NCBI RefSeq assembly: GCF_003201835.2
Contig: NZ_CP029289.2
Coordinates: forward strand, 1,054,001-1,118,000
From: Acidianus brierleyi
Lineage (GTDB): Archaea; Thermoproteota; Thermoprotei_A; Sulfolobales; Sulfolobaceae
Direction of reading: 5' to 3'
DNA length: 64,000 bases
A program made the position numbers and the translations under genes. This document shows, in pieces, positions 38,270-47,573 of this stretch (position 1 is its first letter; every line of letters starts with the position of its first letter). The notes beneath the pieces are model-generated. The model saw only the letters and a list, made by a program, of their open reading frames with translations, was not told the origin of the DNA and ran no database searches.

Positions 38270-39985
38270 ATGAAACCACTAGGCTTTATAAGCAATGGAA
38301 TCTCATCGGCTCTGATTGATTCTGGATCAATAGTATGGCTACCATTTCCTAGATTTGATTCTCCATCTGTTTTCGGAAAACTATTGGATATAGAAGGAGG
38401 AGAATTTTCAATATTCCCTTTAGAAGAGTTTAGTGCTTCCATAAGTTATTTGGCTCCAAATGTTCTTAGCACTAAATTTCACACCAAACTGGGGAATGCG
38501 GAAGTCATAGATATAATGCCATTAGGCGAGAACTCTATAATACGAAATATAAAAACAGATATACCTCTAATAATGAAAATTAAACCTGCTTTTTATTATG
38601 GGCTTTATAGAGCCATAGTTAAGGATGAAAAAGACGGTACTAGATTTTTAAATCCAAAAAGTAGAGAATGTTTAGCGTTATTTGTAGAAAATTCCAAAAG
38701 AATAGGAATTTATGAATGGGAAATATTACCTAAATCTTCCATTGTTTATCTTGCATATTCACCAGACTATCTTTATGGTCCTTTCCACAAAGGTAAGGAA
38801 TTAAAAAGGGATCTAGAAAGGTCATTTAACTTTACTCTAAATCATTGGAAAAATAAAATAAACGATAAAAATAATGATGAATTAAGAAAAATATATTATA
38901 CGTCGATAGGGGTTTTACTAGGACTTATGTACTCTCCTACCGGCGCACCAGTTGCTGCACCTACCACGTCATTACCGGAAGCTGTAGGATTAAGCAGAAA
39001 TTGGGATTATAGATTTGCATGGGTTAGAGACTCAGCTATGATTGCAGAAGGTCTATTATATGCAGGATATGTAATTGAGGCTAGAAGAATAATAAATTTT
39101 ATTTTAGGATTAGTTAATTTTACTACAAAACCGTTGGTTCATCCTTTATATACAGTAGATGGCGGAGATCCTCCGCCAGAGATAGAAATACCTTGGTTAT
39201 CTGGATTTATGGATTCTCATCCAGTTAGAATAGGTAATGGAGCAGCTGCACAAATACAGTTAGATATTGAAGGATTTTTGCTTGACGTTATTTATAAGTA
39301 TTATTTGAAAACTGAAGATAAAGTGTTTTTAGAAGAAAATTGGGAAAAAATTAATTATATAGCAGATTGGATCTCTAAGAATTGGAAATTAAGAGATGCA
39401 GGGATGTGGGAAGAGAGGGGTAAGACAATGCATTATACCCATTCTAAAGTAATGATGTGGGTTGCATTAGATAGGGCAGAAAAAATTAGCAATGAAATCG
39501 GAAAAAATGTTAACTGGAGTGAAAAAGATAAATTAAAGGAATGGATATTTAGTAATTGTATTAAGGACGAAAGTTTTGTAAAGACATCTGAAACTACTGA
39601 CGTCGACGCTAATTTACTGACGTTACCTTTATATGATTTTATTGACGTTAAAGATAAGATATTTCTCAATACATTAAAGAGAATTGAAAATGAACTATAT
39701 ATAAATGGATACGTAAAAAGATATTCTAAGGATTTTTTAGGGCAAGCAATGCATCCGTTTACCTTAGCAGGGATATGGCTATCTAGAATTTATATAAGAC
39801 TAGGAAGAACTAACGAGGCTATAGGATTAATTAAAAATGCGTATTTACCTTCTAATGGACTTTACTTAGCAGGAGAACATATTGATATTACAAAGAAAGA
39901 ATATACTGGAAACTATCCTCAAGCTTTTGTTCACGCACAGACTATTTTAGCAATAAATGAATTAGATAACTCTAAAATAGGGTAA
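38270..39985 (+). CDS. Glycoside hydrolase family 15 (trehalase-like)
   Basis: A 571-residue GH15 enzyme. MKPLGFISNGISSALID at the start and WLPFPRFDSPSVF are typical of the TreH-like branch. The barrel shows LSRNWDYRFAWVRDSA near residue 245, the general-acid Glu in WEERGK (about 382) and the general-base Glu in AGEHID (about 536). No signal peptide, so cytosolic. Archaeal members of this branch include trehalases, but glucoamylases share the motifs. The MFS gene starts 17 bases after its stop, so uptake or export of the sugar by that transporter is a reasonable inference. Confidence 0.85.
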   Translation: MKPLGFISNGISSALIDSGSIVWLPFPRFDSPSVFGKLLDIEGGEFSIFPLEEFSASISYLAPNVLSTKFHTKLGNAEVIDIMPLGENSIIRNIKTDIPLIMKIKPAFYYGLYRAIVKDEKDGTRFLNPKSRECLALFVENSKRIGIYEWEILPKSSIVYLAYSPDYLYGPFHKGKELKRDLERSFNFTLNHWKNKINDKNNDELRKIYYTSIGVLLGLMYSPTGAPVAAPTTSLPEAVGLSRNWDYRFAWVRDSAMIAEGLLYAGYVIEARRIINFILGLVNFTTKPLVHPLYTVDGGDPPPEIEIPWLSGFMDSHPVRIGNGAAAQIQLDIEGFLLDVIYKYYLKTEDKVFLEENWEKINYIADWISKNWKLRDAGMWEERGKTMHYTHSKVMMWVALDRAEKISNEIGKNVNWSEKDKLKEWIFSNCIKDESFVKTSETTDVDANLLTLPLYDFIDVKDKIFLNTLKRIENELYINGYVKRYSKDFLGQAMHPFTLAGIWLSRIYIRLGRTNEAIGLIKNAYLPSNGLYLAGEHIDITKKEYTGNYPQAFVHAQTILAINELDNSKIG

Positions 39986-40001
39986 CATACATACTTATCC
40001 A

Positions 40002-41162
40002 ATGGAAAGGAACATTCTTTTTATTCTAATTTCTAGAATATTTAGAAGCTTACCATTAGGTTATATGGCCTTTTTAGTACCTTTATACCTGCACTATATA
40101 GGATTTCCTCCGTCTATAATAGGATTATATTTTCTGGTTGCTACATTATCAATATCCTTTTACCTTATAATTGGTGGATTTTTAGGAGATGCTTTTGGTA
40201 AAAGAAATATTCTTATAGTATTTTCAATTTTATTTTCAATTAACTTTGCCATATTCACTTTTTCTTACAATCCATATATAATATTTATAACATCATTACT
40301 AGGAGTAGGTGTAGGTTCTGGAGGAGGAGTAGGTGGGGGAGCTGGTGGTGGACCCTTCAATCCTTTGCAGACCTCATTAATAGCACAATTCACAAAAAAA
40401 GAAGAGCTAACTAAAGTATATTCCTATAATTTTGCAGCATCTACAATATCTGCTTTCGCAGGAAGTTTAATTGCGGATTGCGTTTCTAAAGTAGAAGCTC
40501 CATATCATATACTATTTTTGATTGGGCTGCTATTTTCCTTAGTATCACTAATTTTTACATATTTTATAGAAAAAGACTATGGAACAGGCAAAATTAGAAT
40601 ACCTAAAAATTCATACTCTTCTATTTCGAAGATCTCTATAGCAGGTAGTCTTGGTAGCCTTGGTTTAGGTATGATAATGCCATTAATTCCTCTATGGTTT
40701 AAACTTTATTTTCATGCAACAGAATTTCAAATATCTTTTTTATATTCCATAAGTTATGCATTAGTTGGTATAAGTTTCATCTTTGCAAGTAGAATAGAAA
40801 AAATGTTAGGTAGAGTAAAGGCTATAGCAATCATGAGAGGTCTATCTTCTATTATTTTAATAGCAATGGCATTCGTACCATCCTTCTTCATAGTAGAAAT
40901 ATTATTTCTTTCCAGAAGTATAATGTATACAGTAACAATTCCTATGAGGCAGTCATTATCTATGAACGTTTTCAGTGAAACTGAAAGAGCTACTGGAGTT
41001 TCTATAACTGGATTAGCTAGAAGATTACCTTATGGTGCAGGAAGTCTTGCATCAGGAATATTATTAGGTCTTGGATTATTTATATCCGCTTTATTTCTAG
41101 GTGGATTAATTTCAATACTTGACCCATTATTATACTATATATTTTTTAGAAAAATTCAATAA
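40002..41162 (+). CDS. MFS transporter with Gly-rich segment
   Basis: A 386-residue major facilitator with about twelve helices. The loop 2-3 motif is GDAFGKRN. In helix 4 and its exit, about residues 104-125, the protein has GVGVGSGGGVGGGAGGGP, a low-complexity run encoded by GGA/GGT repeats at about 40306-40366. The second half has an ASRIEKMLGRVKA loop. It follows the GH15 gene closely and is probably co-transcribed. Confidence 0.8.
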   Translation: MERNILFILISRIFRSLPLGYMAFLVPLYLHYIGFPPSIIGLYFLVATLSISFYLIIGGFLGDAFGKRNILIVFSILFSINFAIFTFSYNPYIIFITSLLGVGVGSGGGVGGGAGGGPFNPLQTSLIAQFTKKEELTKVYSYNFAASTISAFAGSLIADCVSKVEAPYHILFLIGLLFSLVSLIFTYFIEKDYGTGKIRIPKNSYSSISKISIAGSLGSLGLGMIMPLIPLWFKLYFHATEFQISFLYSISYALVGISFIFASRIEKMLGRVKAIAIMRGLSSIILIAMAFVPSFFIVEILFLSRSIMYTVTIPMRQSLSMNVFSETERATGVSITGLARRLPYGAGSLASGILLGLGLFISALFLGGLISILDPLLYYIFFRKIQ

Positions 41163-41265
41163 TATTGTTATTTTTAATATTAATCGACATATACCTTTTC
41201 TTGAAAATATTCTAACATTATTAATTCTATATAAAATTTAATAGACTGATTTCTGATGAATCTTT

Positions 41266-43689
41266 ATGAACCTAAGAATACTTAATCTGACTTCTAGAGC
41301 TATAAGAATCACAAGTACTCTAGTTTTGATTTTTATAGCTTATATACTATTTACGCAGATAAATCCTTTGAATATACAGCAAAGTAATTTAATTCAGTTT
41401 ACGATATTGTATACACTATTCCTACTAGCAACAATCGCAATAGCTATTCCAATACCAAAAGCATTCGGATATTCCTTAGTTATAGGAACACTAATAATAC
41501 CTATGTTAACATTAGCTATAATTTCATATGTAAAAAAGCTTGGAATATATGAAATTCTTGCACTTTTGATATTTTTTATTTTTAATGCAATATATCTCCC
41601 TATTTTAGGAAAAAAAGGAGGTTTGAAAATAGTAGTAACAACAATAATATTACTAATAATTATTGTATTTCCGAGCTTCACGCTTTCCTTGACAAAATTT
41701 CATTTATCAGTTATTTCTATCAATTCGATATATAACCTTCCAAAGCCATTTATTTCATTTATTAAAGAACCTATGAGTAAAGTATCTTTATATGGTATTT
41801 TCTCTACAATAGTAGGTGGTATAGGCTACATTTTAGCGAGTTTAAGAAAAACCTTTACGCCTGTTTCTAACTTAACTAGAATAACTATTCCTGTAATATT
41901 AGTTTCAGCCTTTACTTTCTTATCGTATAATTTACTAGGTAATATTTCAAGTTTTTATGGGCTATTCGAGTATAACATAATAGCCATAGCCATACTTTCC
42001 GCTGTTTTATTAGCATTCTATAACAAAAAGAATATTTACGGACTAATTATATCTGCAGTATCGTTTTCTCTATTGATATTATTTGTATTAGAGATGGTCT
42101 TTTCCTTATCGTTTACTTCTACATATCCTTTTTTAATTGAAAAAAATTTGCCATTATCATCAATAATATTTCCATTATTTCTAATCACAATAAGCGGAAT
42201 AGCTTCACCTAGAGGGATTTTAGATCCAATTAGTATAAAGAAAAAGTTATTTACAGCATTAAGCAAAAATGAGTATGGAAAGGCTGGAGATTTTATATAC
42301 ACATTGCGTAGTCTAGGGATTTCAGAGACAGATTTATTTTGTGAGTTAATCAATAAAAGCAGAAACTGTAATTCTATCCTTTGGATGCAAGAAAAGTATA
42401 AAATAAATTACTCTAAATGTTCTAACCTTAGAGGTCTTGTGGATTGCATAATGTATAAAAACAGGATTCCTAGAGATATTGATGTAATTCTTGACATTTT
42501 ATATAATAAGGATCTATCATATGCTGAAAAATTAGCAGGTTTTGTATTATCTAAAGGAACTAAGGACTATAGGGAAGAAAAAGCAAAAACGATAATCGCC
42601 AAAATTCTTGGAAATACCCAAACAGCTCAAAATAATACAAATACTCAAGTTCAAAGCAAACCGAACGACGAGAAAACTCCTCCTTTAGAAAAATGGGATC
42701 CTAATATATGGGTAGGAAGAGAGATTTATGGCTACAAAATTATTAAGGTCCTAGGAAATGGAGGAACATCATATGTTTTACTTGGAAGTAGATCAGGAAA
42801 TAATCAAAATTATGCTATTAAGATACCTAAATTATCTGTACAGAAAAACGAAGCTACAAGGGCTAGTTTCACTACTTTCGATGATCTATCTAAAGAATCC
42901 TCAAAATTACAGGAAATGTCAGAAAAAAATAATGAAATAGTAAAAGTATATGGAACATTTGTAGACGTTAATACGATTAAAAGTATTACTTCAGGAAATA
43001 ACACGTTAGATTATCTAAAGTCACCTCCTGCGATAGTAATGGAATTAATGGAAGGAGGAACATTAAACGACCTCATAAAAAATCAGATAGTTATTAATTC
43101 TACATATTGGACTAATATTGTTAAACTAATTTTCCTTAAAGTAGGATACGCATTAAGTTTTATTCATGCAGAAGGTTATGTCCATTTAGATGTAAAACCG
43201 GCTAACATATTTTTTAATAAGTCTCCTGGTAACTATGGAGAGATAATATATAATAGAATAAAATCTGGTGAAATATCTGTAAAACTAGGAGATCTAGGAT
43301 CTGCAAGGAAAATAGGTGAAAGATTCTTTGAATATACTCCAGAGTATTGTCCAGTCGATCAAGTAAAATCGATATTATTTGGAAAAGGAGCAGATCCTTC
43401 AATGGATGTTTACGCTTTCGGTGCATCATTATATAAAGCATTAACTGGATATTCATATAATCCACCTGAAGTGGTAAATTTAATGGATAAAGCGATAACA
43501 GATTCATTATCGGGTCGTAACTTTAAAAAGTCTATAGAAGAAGCAGAAAATACCTATGCTACTTTCTATTCACAATTAAAAATCCCAGATGTAGATTTTT
43601 CTCTTCAAAAAATTATAATATCCACAGTGAACCCTGATCCTTTGAAAAGACCTAAAATGAAAGATATAATAAAAGAGCTATCTACTTAA
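41266..43689 (+). CDS. Membrane-anchored Ser/Thr protein kinase
   Basis: An 807-residue protein: about ten membrane helices in residues 1-320, a cytoplasmic helical linker with cysteines (about 330-470) and a eukaryotic-type kinase domain (about 485-807). Visible kinase motifs are the Gly loop GNGGTSYV at 497, K519 (YAIKIPK), HLDVKPAN with D642 and DLGSARK with D676, replacing DFG by DLG. EYCPVDQVK is an APE-like segment. The multi-helix sensor-like N-terminus is unusual for kinases. The 3' end overlaps the convergent TPR gene by four bases. A TATA-like TATAAAATTTAA is 25-36 bases before the ATG. Confidence 0.88.
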   Translation: MNLRILNLTSRAIRITSTLVLIFIAYILFTQINPLNIQQSNLIQFTILYTLFLLATIAIAIPIPKAFGYSLVIGTLIIPMLTLAIISYVKKLGIYEILALLIFFIFNAIYLPILGKKGGLKIVVTTIILLIIIVFPSFTLSLTKFHLSVISINSIYNLPKPFISFIKEPMSKVSLYGIFSTIVGGIGYILASLRKTFTPVSNLTRITIPVILVSAFTFLSYNLLGNISSFYGLFEYNIIAIAILSAVLLAFYNKKNIYGLIISAVSFSLLILFVLEMVFSLSFTSTYPFLIEKNLPLSSIIFPLFLITISGIASPRGILDPISIKKKLFTALSKNEYGKAGDFIYTLRSLGISETDLFCELINKSRNCNSILWMQEKYKINYSKCSNLRGLVDCIMYKNRIPRDIDVILDILYNKDLSYAEKLAGFVLSKGTKDYREEKAKTIIAKILGNTQTAQNNTNTQVQSKPNDEKTPPLEKWDPNIWVGREIYGYKIIKVLGNGGTSYVLLGSRSGNNQNYAIKIPKLSVQKNEATRASFTTFDDLSKESSKLQEMSEKNNEIVKVYGTFVDVNTIKSITSGNNTLDYLKSPPAIVMELMEGGTLNDLIKNQIVINSTYWTNIVKLIFLKVGYALSFIHAEGYVHLDVKPANIFFNKSPGNYGEIIYNRIKSGEISVKLGDLGSARKIGERFFEYTPEYCPVDQVKSILFGKGADPSMDVYAFGASLYKALTGYSYNPPEVVNLMDKAITDSLSGRNFKKSIEEAENTYATFYSQLKIPDVDFSLQKIIISTVNPDPLKRPKMKDIIKELST

Positions 43690-44477
43690 TGAATATCTTT
43701 TTTATTTTTGCTATCTTCTATTTCTTTTACCTTGTCTATATCTTTTATGGCCTCGTCTTCCATACCCATTTTCATGTAAGTCTTAGCTCTTCTAACGTAA
43801 GCACCCTTATAATTAGGATTTATTGAAATAGAACGAGTATAAAGTTTAACAGCTTCTTCAAACTTACCTTTCTTCTCTTTCATTATCCCTTTACCAAAAT
43901 ACGCCTCTGCATAGTAAGGATTGAGATTAATAGCAGTATCAAAATCCTTTTCTGCATCCTTATCATTATTCAAGGACATATGACATAATGCCCTATAGTA
44001 AAATAGATCTGCATCAAAGCCGTACAGTGATATTGCCTTACTCAGATCTTTTATGGAATCATAATAATTTCCCAAAAAATACTCTGTTATGCCCTTGATC
44101 TTATAAAAAATGGGAGAATTCAGATATTCTCCAGAGATCTCTTTTAATTCATCTAAAACTTTCTCGTATTGTTCTAACTTTAGATATGCCATAGCTCTAA
44201 GCAATCTAGCTTCTGGCTCATTTATTCCCTCTAATAACTGCAAGGCATCTGTATATCTTATTCTATTAATTAATATTTTTGCAGCATTAATTTTATCCCC
44301 TGCATTATTAAATGCTTCTAACGCTTCTTCTTCTCTGCCCATATCTAAAAGTATTTTACCTAATAGCTGATATGCTTCTTTAGAAGGATTAGAAGAAATT
44401 AGTTCTTGAATTTTTCTCAAAGCATAATTCAAGTTGCCAGAATTATACTGAGAAATTATGTCTTCTAGTTGTGACAT
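43686..44477 (-). CDS. TPR-repeat protein
   Basis: A 263-residue all-helical protein made of about seven tetratricopeptide repeats; clear units include AYQLLGKILLDMGREEEALEAF, FYYRALCHMSLNNDKDAEKDF and AYFGKGIMKEKKGKFEEAV. It has no signal or membrane helix and ends in a charged KNKKDIH tail. It is convergent with the membrane kinase and overlaps it by four bases. An adaptor role near the kinase is possible but not shown. Confidence 0.85.
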   Translation of the reverse strand: MSQLEDIISQYNSGNLNYALRKIQELISSNPSKEAYQLLGKILLDMGREEEALEAFNNAGDKINAAKILINRIRYTDALQLLEGINEPEARLLRAMAYLKLEQYEKVLDELKEISGEYLNSPIFYKIKGITEYFLGNYYDSIKDLSKAISLYGFDADLFYYRALCHMSLNNDKDAEKDFDTAINLNPYYAEAYFGKGIMKEKKGKFEEAVKLYTRSISINPNYKGAYVRRAKTYMKMGMEDEAIKDIDKVKEIEDSKNKKDIH

Positions 44478-44528
44478 TATTATTAATTATTCAGAAATAC
44501 CTAAAAAATTATCTTATAAAAACAAGAT

Positions 44529-45335
44529 TCAACTACTCCTATAAAGTATGATAAAAATTGATAATACTATTATAACACTTCCTATTATTTCATAAATATT
44601 AGGTATTTGGTGAAAGAAAATTATTGCTAGAATAGTAGCTACAACTGGCTCCAATAGACCTATAGTCTCTATAACATGTGGTTTTACATGTCCAGAAGAT
44701 ACTATTACCGATGTATGTCCTAAAAGGGTAGGAAGAGCTATTAGCCCCATTAAAGCAATAATAGAAATCATGTTTATTTTACCTACTCCATTTATTAACA
44801 TTAAAGGTATCATAAATATCGAAGAAGAAATGTATATTGCAGAAGTTAATGAAATGGGGTCGCCTGCATCTTTTCTGCTTAAAAAAATGGTATAAAGGGA
44901 AATCATAAATGCTGAAATTATAGCAAATACATTTCCTTCAAATTCTCCTGGAATTATTGGATAATTTAAAATAATAACTCCTAAAAACGCAGTTAGTGCA
45001 GATATTATTTCCATTTTGCTTGGAGTAAATTTACTTAATGGATATAGCAATATGGCAAAAAGAGGAGAAGTAGAGACTAAAACTGTAGCGTCTATTATTG
45101 AAGTAATATTAACGCTCATTATGAATAATATCATATGAATAGCAAGTAAGAATCCAAAAGGCATTACCTTAATTATCTGTTTTAAATTAATCTTTCCAAA
45201 AGAGAGAATTAATCCAGCTATAAGAAATCTAAAGAAAGCTATAGCGGAAGGAGATAGATCGCATATTTTAATAAATATAGCGGCAGTACCAAATGATATC
45301 CCCCCAAATACAAGGAGGGTAAAATATTTGTTCAT
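44529..45335 (-). CDS. EamA/DMT-family transporter
   Basis: A 268-residue protein with ten predicted helices in two five-helix repeats, as in the drug/metabolite transporter superfamily. GGISFGTAAIFIK, ILSFGKINLKQI, and the second-repeat ETIGLLEPVVATILAIIFF are characteristic. The substrate is unknown. It is divergent from 45383 with a 47-base promoter region. Confidence 0.8.
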   Translation of the reverse strand: MNKYFTLLVFGGISFGTAAIFIKICDLSPSAIAFFRFLIAGLILSFGKINLKQIIKVMPFGFLLAIHMILFIMSVNITSIIDATVLVSTSPLFAILLYPLSKFTPSKMEIISALTAFLGVIILNYPIIPGEFEGNVFAIISAFMISLYTIFLSRKDAGDPISLTSAIYISSSIFMIPLMLINGVGKINMISIIALMGLIALPTLLGHTSVIVSSGHVKPHVIETIGLLEPVVATILAIIFFHQIPNIYEIIGSVIIVLSIFIILYRSS

Positions 45336-45382
45336 AATTCCATTCGAACAAAGCTTATTTTTGAGTTTTATGAATTACTAAA

Positions 45383-45784
45383 GTGGACATAGCAAAAGTC
45401 ATTGGTGTAATAGTATTTATTAGCATTATAATTATAGAAATTTTTGTACTAAATGTTAATGAGATGCTAACACAAGGTATATATCAAATAACTAGTTTAC
45501 CGAATGCCTTGAAGAATTTGTATTTTAAATTTTACTATTATAAAGGAGATTTAATATTATGCGCAAATAATCAAAACAATTTTAGTATAACTATTTATAA
45601 TATATCTGGTAAATATACATATATAAAATCTCCTCAAACAGTACTTCCACATACAACGAAAAATATAACGATAGTAGTTACTAATTGGAATGAATTTATT
45701 AAAAGTTATGAAGATAATTCATATAATTTAACTACAAAACTTGGTTTTCTTGGACTTAACGTAACATCTTACTCGGTGATTTAG
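45383..45784 (+). CDS. Membrane-anchored small glycoprotein, unknown
   Basis: A 133-residue protein starting with GTG: an N-terminal helix (about 3-22), then an extracellular beta-rich domain with sequons (NNFSI, NISGKY, NLTTK). No family recognised. It is followed two bases later by a membrane protein gene, so the two form an operon. Confidence 0.55.
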   Translation: MDIAKVIGVIVFISIIIIEIFVLNVNEMLTQGIYQITSLPNALKNLYFKFYYYKGDLILCANNQNNFSITIYNISGKYTYIKSPQTVLPHTTKNITIVVTNWNEFIKSYEDNSYNLTTKLGFLGLNVTSYSVI

Positions 45785-45786
45785 TA

Positions 45787-46296
45787 ATGATGTATAAACT
45801 TACTATTGCTAGCCTAATATCTAATATCATTATAGCATTATTGCCATTTTATTGGTGGTATTATGGAACTGGAAATTTAATAGAAGTAGCCGATTCACCA
45901 TTTATGCTTAACATAATTTTTATGGGATCTCAGCTGGAAATAATACAAATAGTAAATCTATTTCTCTTAGCTTTTAGATTTTACGTAATTATAGTATCAG
46001 GAATATACATATATTACGTCATAAAAGGGCAAAAGAAAACATACGGATTAATATTCTGGACTAGCTATTTATATATCTTAGATCCTATCGTATTTTATAT
46101 AATATTTAATTATCTATTTCCCCTTATAGGTTATGGATTTCACTATCCATTTTTTATAATAGGAAAGGAAAAAGTAGATTTTACATATCAAAATACACTT
46201 ATTTCAACTATAGTTTATAGTTATCCAAGCTCAGCTTACTGGATAAGCTTAGCTGCTGGTACAATATACCTTGCTTCAAGAATTTTTAAGAGATAA
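45787..46296 (+). CDS. Membrane protein, unknown
   Basis: A 169-residue protein with four predicted helices and aromatic-rich segments (LPFYWWYYGTG, YGFHYPFF). No family recognised. It is co-transcribed with the preceding gene; a two-protein membrane complex is a guess. The last 21 bases overlap the convergent oxidoreductase gene. Confidence 0.55.
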   Translation: MMYKLTIASLISNIIIALLPFYWWYYGTGNLIEVADSPFMLNIIFMGSQLEIIQIVNLFLLAFRFYVIIVSGIYIYYVIKGQKKTYGLIFWTSYLYILDPIVFYIIFNYLFPLIGYGFHYPFFIIGKEKVDFTYQNTLISTIVYSYPSSAYWISLAAGTIYLASRIFKR

Positions 46297-47538
46297 ATCA
46301 TGAATAATTTTCATAGCTACATTATAACCAGGAATACCCGTCACTTGTCCGCCTGGATAAGTTCCAGCACCAGTAATATAAAGACCGTCTATAGGAGACT
46401 TATATCCCCAACCTTTTACTGGCCTACCATCAAATAAGTAAGGTTCAATCATAGGCAAATGATTAATGTTGCCTGCAGGCAATATATACATTTTTTCGGC
46501 ATCTTCTGCTGTAATTTTCTCTTCATATATCACCTCTCCTTTAATGAGCGATAAAGCTTCGTCTAAATCTCCCATCATTTCCATAACATTCCCCCCTAAC
46601 GTTTTATCTAAAAGGGACGGTATTACGATCTCACCTGCATCGCAATCTATAATAGATGAAGCAAATGGTTCCAATTCTTTAGGCACTTTAGGCGAATCTT
46701 TAAATATTATGTTATATTTTACCCATCTATTTTTTCCTAGATGAAACTTAGCATCTAAATCTGCAAGTTTTACCGTCTCTGCAGGACTAGTAGCCGAAAC
46801 TACTATATCAAAATCGCATTCTTTGCCATTAACTTTTACTCCTTTAGCCTTGTTATTGCTAATAAGTATTTTATCAACTTTTGAGCTAGTTCTTATATTT
46901 ACGCCTATCTCTTCAGCAGATTTAGCTATTCTATCTGCTACAGTTCCCATTCCTCCCTCAACAAATGACCAGTCTGCATAAAAATACGAAACTAAATAAG
47001 CTGGAGAATTTTCCATTCCAGGATAAATAAAGAATCTATGCAGTTTTCTCGATAAGTACTTAGAAAGAAAATCTTTAGCAGAGGTTCTCATTAGCTCCTC
47101 TACCCCTATTTTTTCAGCTTCTTCTATTATCATTTCTTTTGATGGTGGAGAAGTTACGAAAGTAAATTTATCTTCTATTAATTTTTTAAATTTTTCTATT
47201 TTATTTTCAAATTCTTCAAACTTCTCTTCCCCTGCTTTTTTAAGTTCCTCTATTCTTTTCTTTTTATCTCTCCAAAAAGGAATAGGTTGATCAAGGTAAA
47301 TCGTTTGTATTGGATCTTGCTCTATTACAGGTATTTTAAATTCATTAACTAAATTCTTAGGCATCAAACCAAGAACATAAGACGCTCTACTTATTTTGAC
47401 TCCATTTATGATCTGGGTATCAGTCATTCCCCCTATTTTATTACTCCCTTCGAAAACAGTTACATCAAAACCTCTTTTCCTCAAATAATATGCTGAGATA
47501 AGCCCATTATGTCCAGCCCCTATGATAGCTATTTTCAT
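46276..47538 (-). CDS. FAD-dependent oxidoreductase, phytoene-desaturase-like
   Basis: A 420-residue flavoprotein. The N-terminus MKIAIIGAGHNGLISAYYLRKRG followed by VTVFEGSNKIGG is the FAD-binding Rossmann motif of the CrtI/NAD(P)/FAD superfamily; the C-terminus GLYITGAGTYPGGQVTG with GYNVA is the matching second FAD-binding motif. Members reduce or oxidise isoprenoid chains. A role in carotenoid, quinone or lipid isoprenoid saturation is possible. The start codon is only 35 bases from that of the divergent HerA-like gene. Confidence 0.82.
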   Translation of the reverse strand: MKIAIIGAGHNGLISAYYLRKRGFDVTVFEGSNKIGGMTDTQIINGVKISRASYVLGLMPKNLVNEFKIPVIEQDPIQTIYLDQPIPFWRDKKKRIEELKKAGEEKFEEFENKIEKFKKLIEDKFTFVTSPPSKEMIIEEAEKIGVEELMRTSAKDFLSKYLSRKLHRFFIYPGMENSPAYLVSYFYADWSFVEGGMGTVADRIAKSAEEIGVNIRTSSKVDKILISNNKAKGVKVNGKECDFDIVVSATSPAETVKLADLDAKFHLGKNRWVKYNIIFKDSPKVPKELEPFASSIIDCDAGEIVIPSLLDKTLGGNVMEMMGDLDEALSLIKGEVIYEEKITAEDAEKMYILPAGNINHLPMIEPYLFDGRPVKGWGYKSPIDGLYITGAGTYPGGQVTGIPGYNVAMKIIHDLSLKNS

Positions 47539-47573
47539 AATATTATATTTTTGCGAAGAATCTTTATTATTTT
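47539..47573. promoter_or_regulatory. Interlocked divergent promoters
   Basis: Only 35 bases separate the two start codons. For the HerA-like gene TATATTTTT (about 47543-47551) lies about 27 bases before ATG 47574. For the oxidoreductase, AATAATAAAG on the minus strand (about 47562-47571) lies a similar distance before its ATG 47538. Both transcripts would be leaderless and each TATA box sits beside the other start. Confidence 0.45.

Noticed and set aside
41244..41320. CTGA and CTGATGA before the kinase gene as a C/D sRNA
   Set aside because: C box lacks the purine start and the next CTGA is about 27 bases away, too far.
43214..43507. Minus-strand Leu-rich frame inside the kinase domain
   Set aside because: It is antisense to the catalytic loop of the kinase and Leu/Ile/Gln-rich without any domain likeness.
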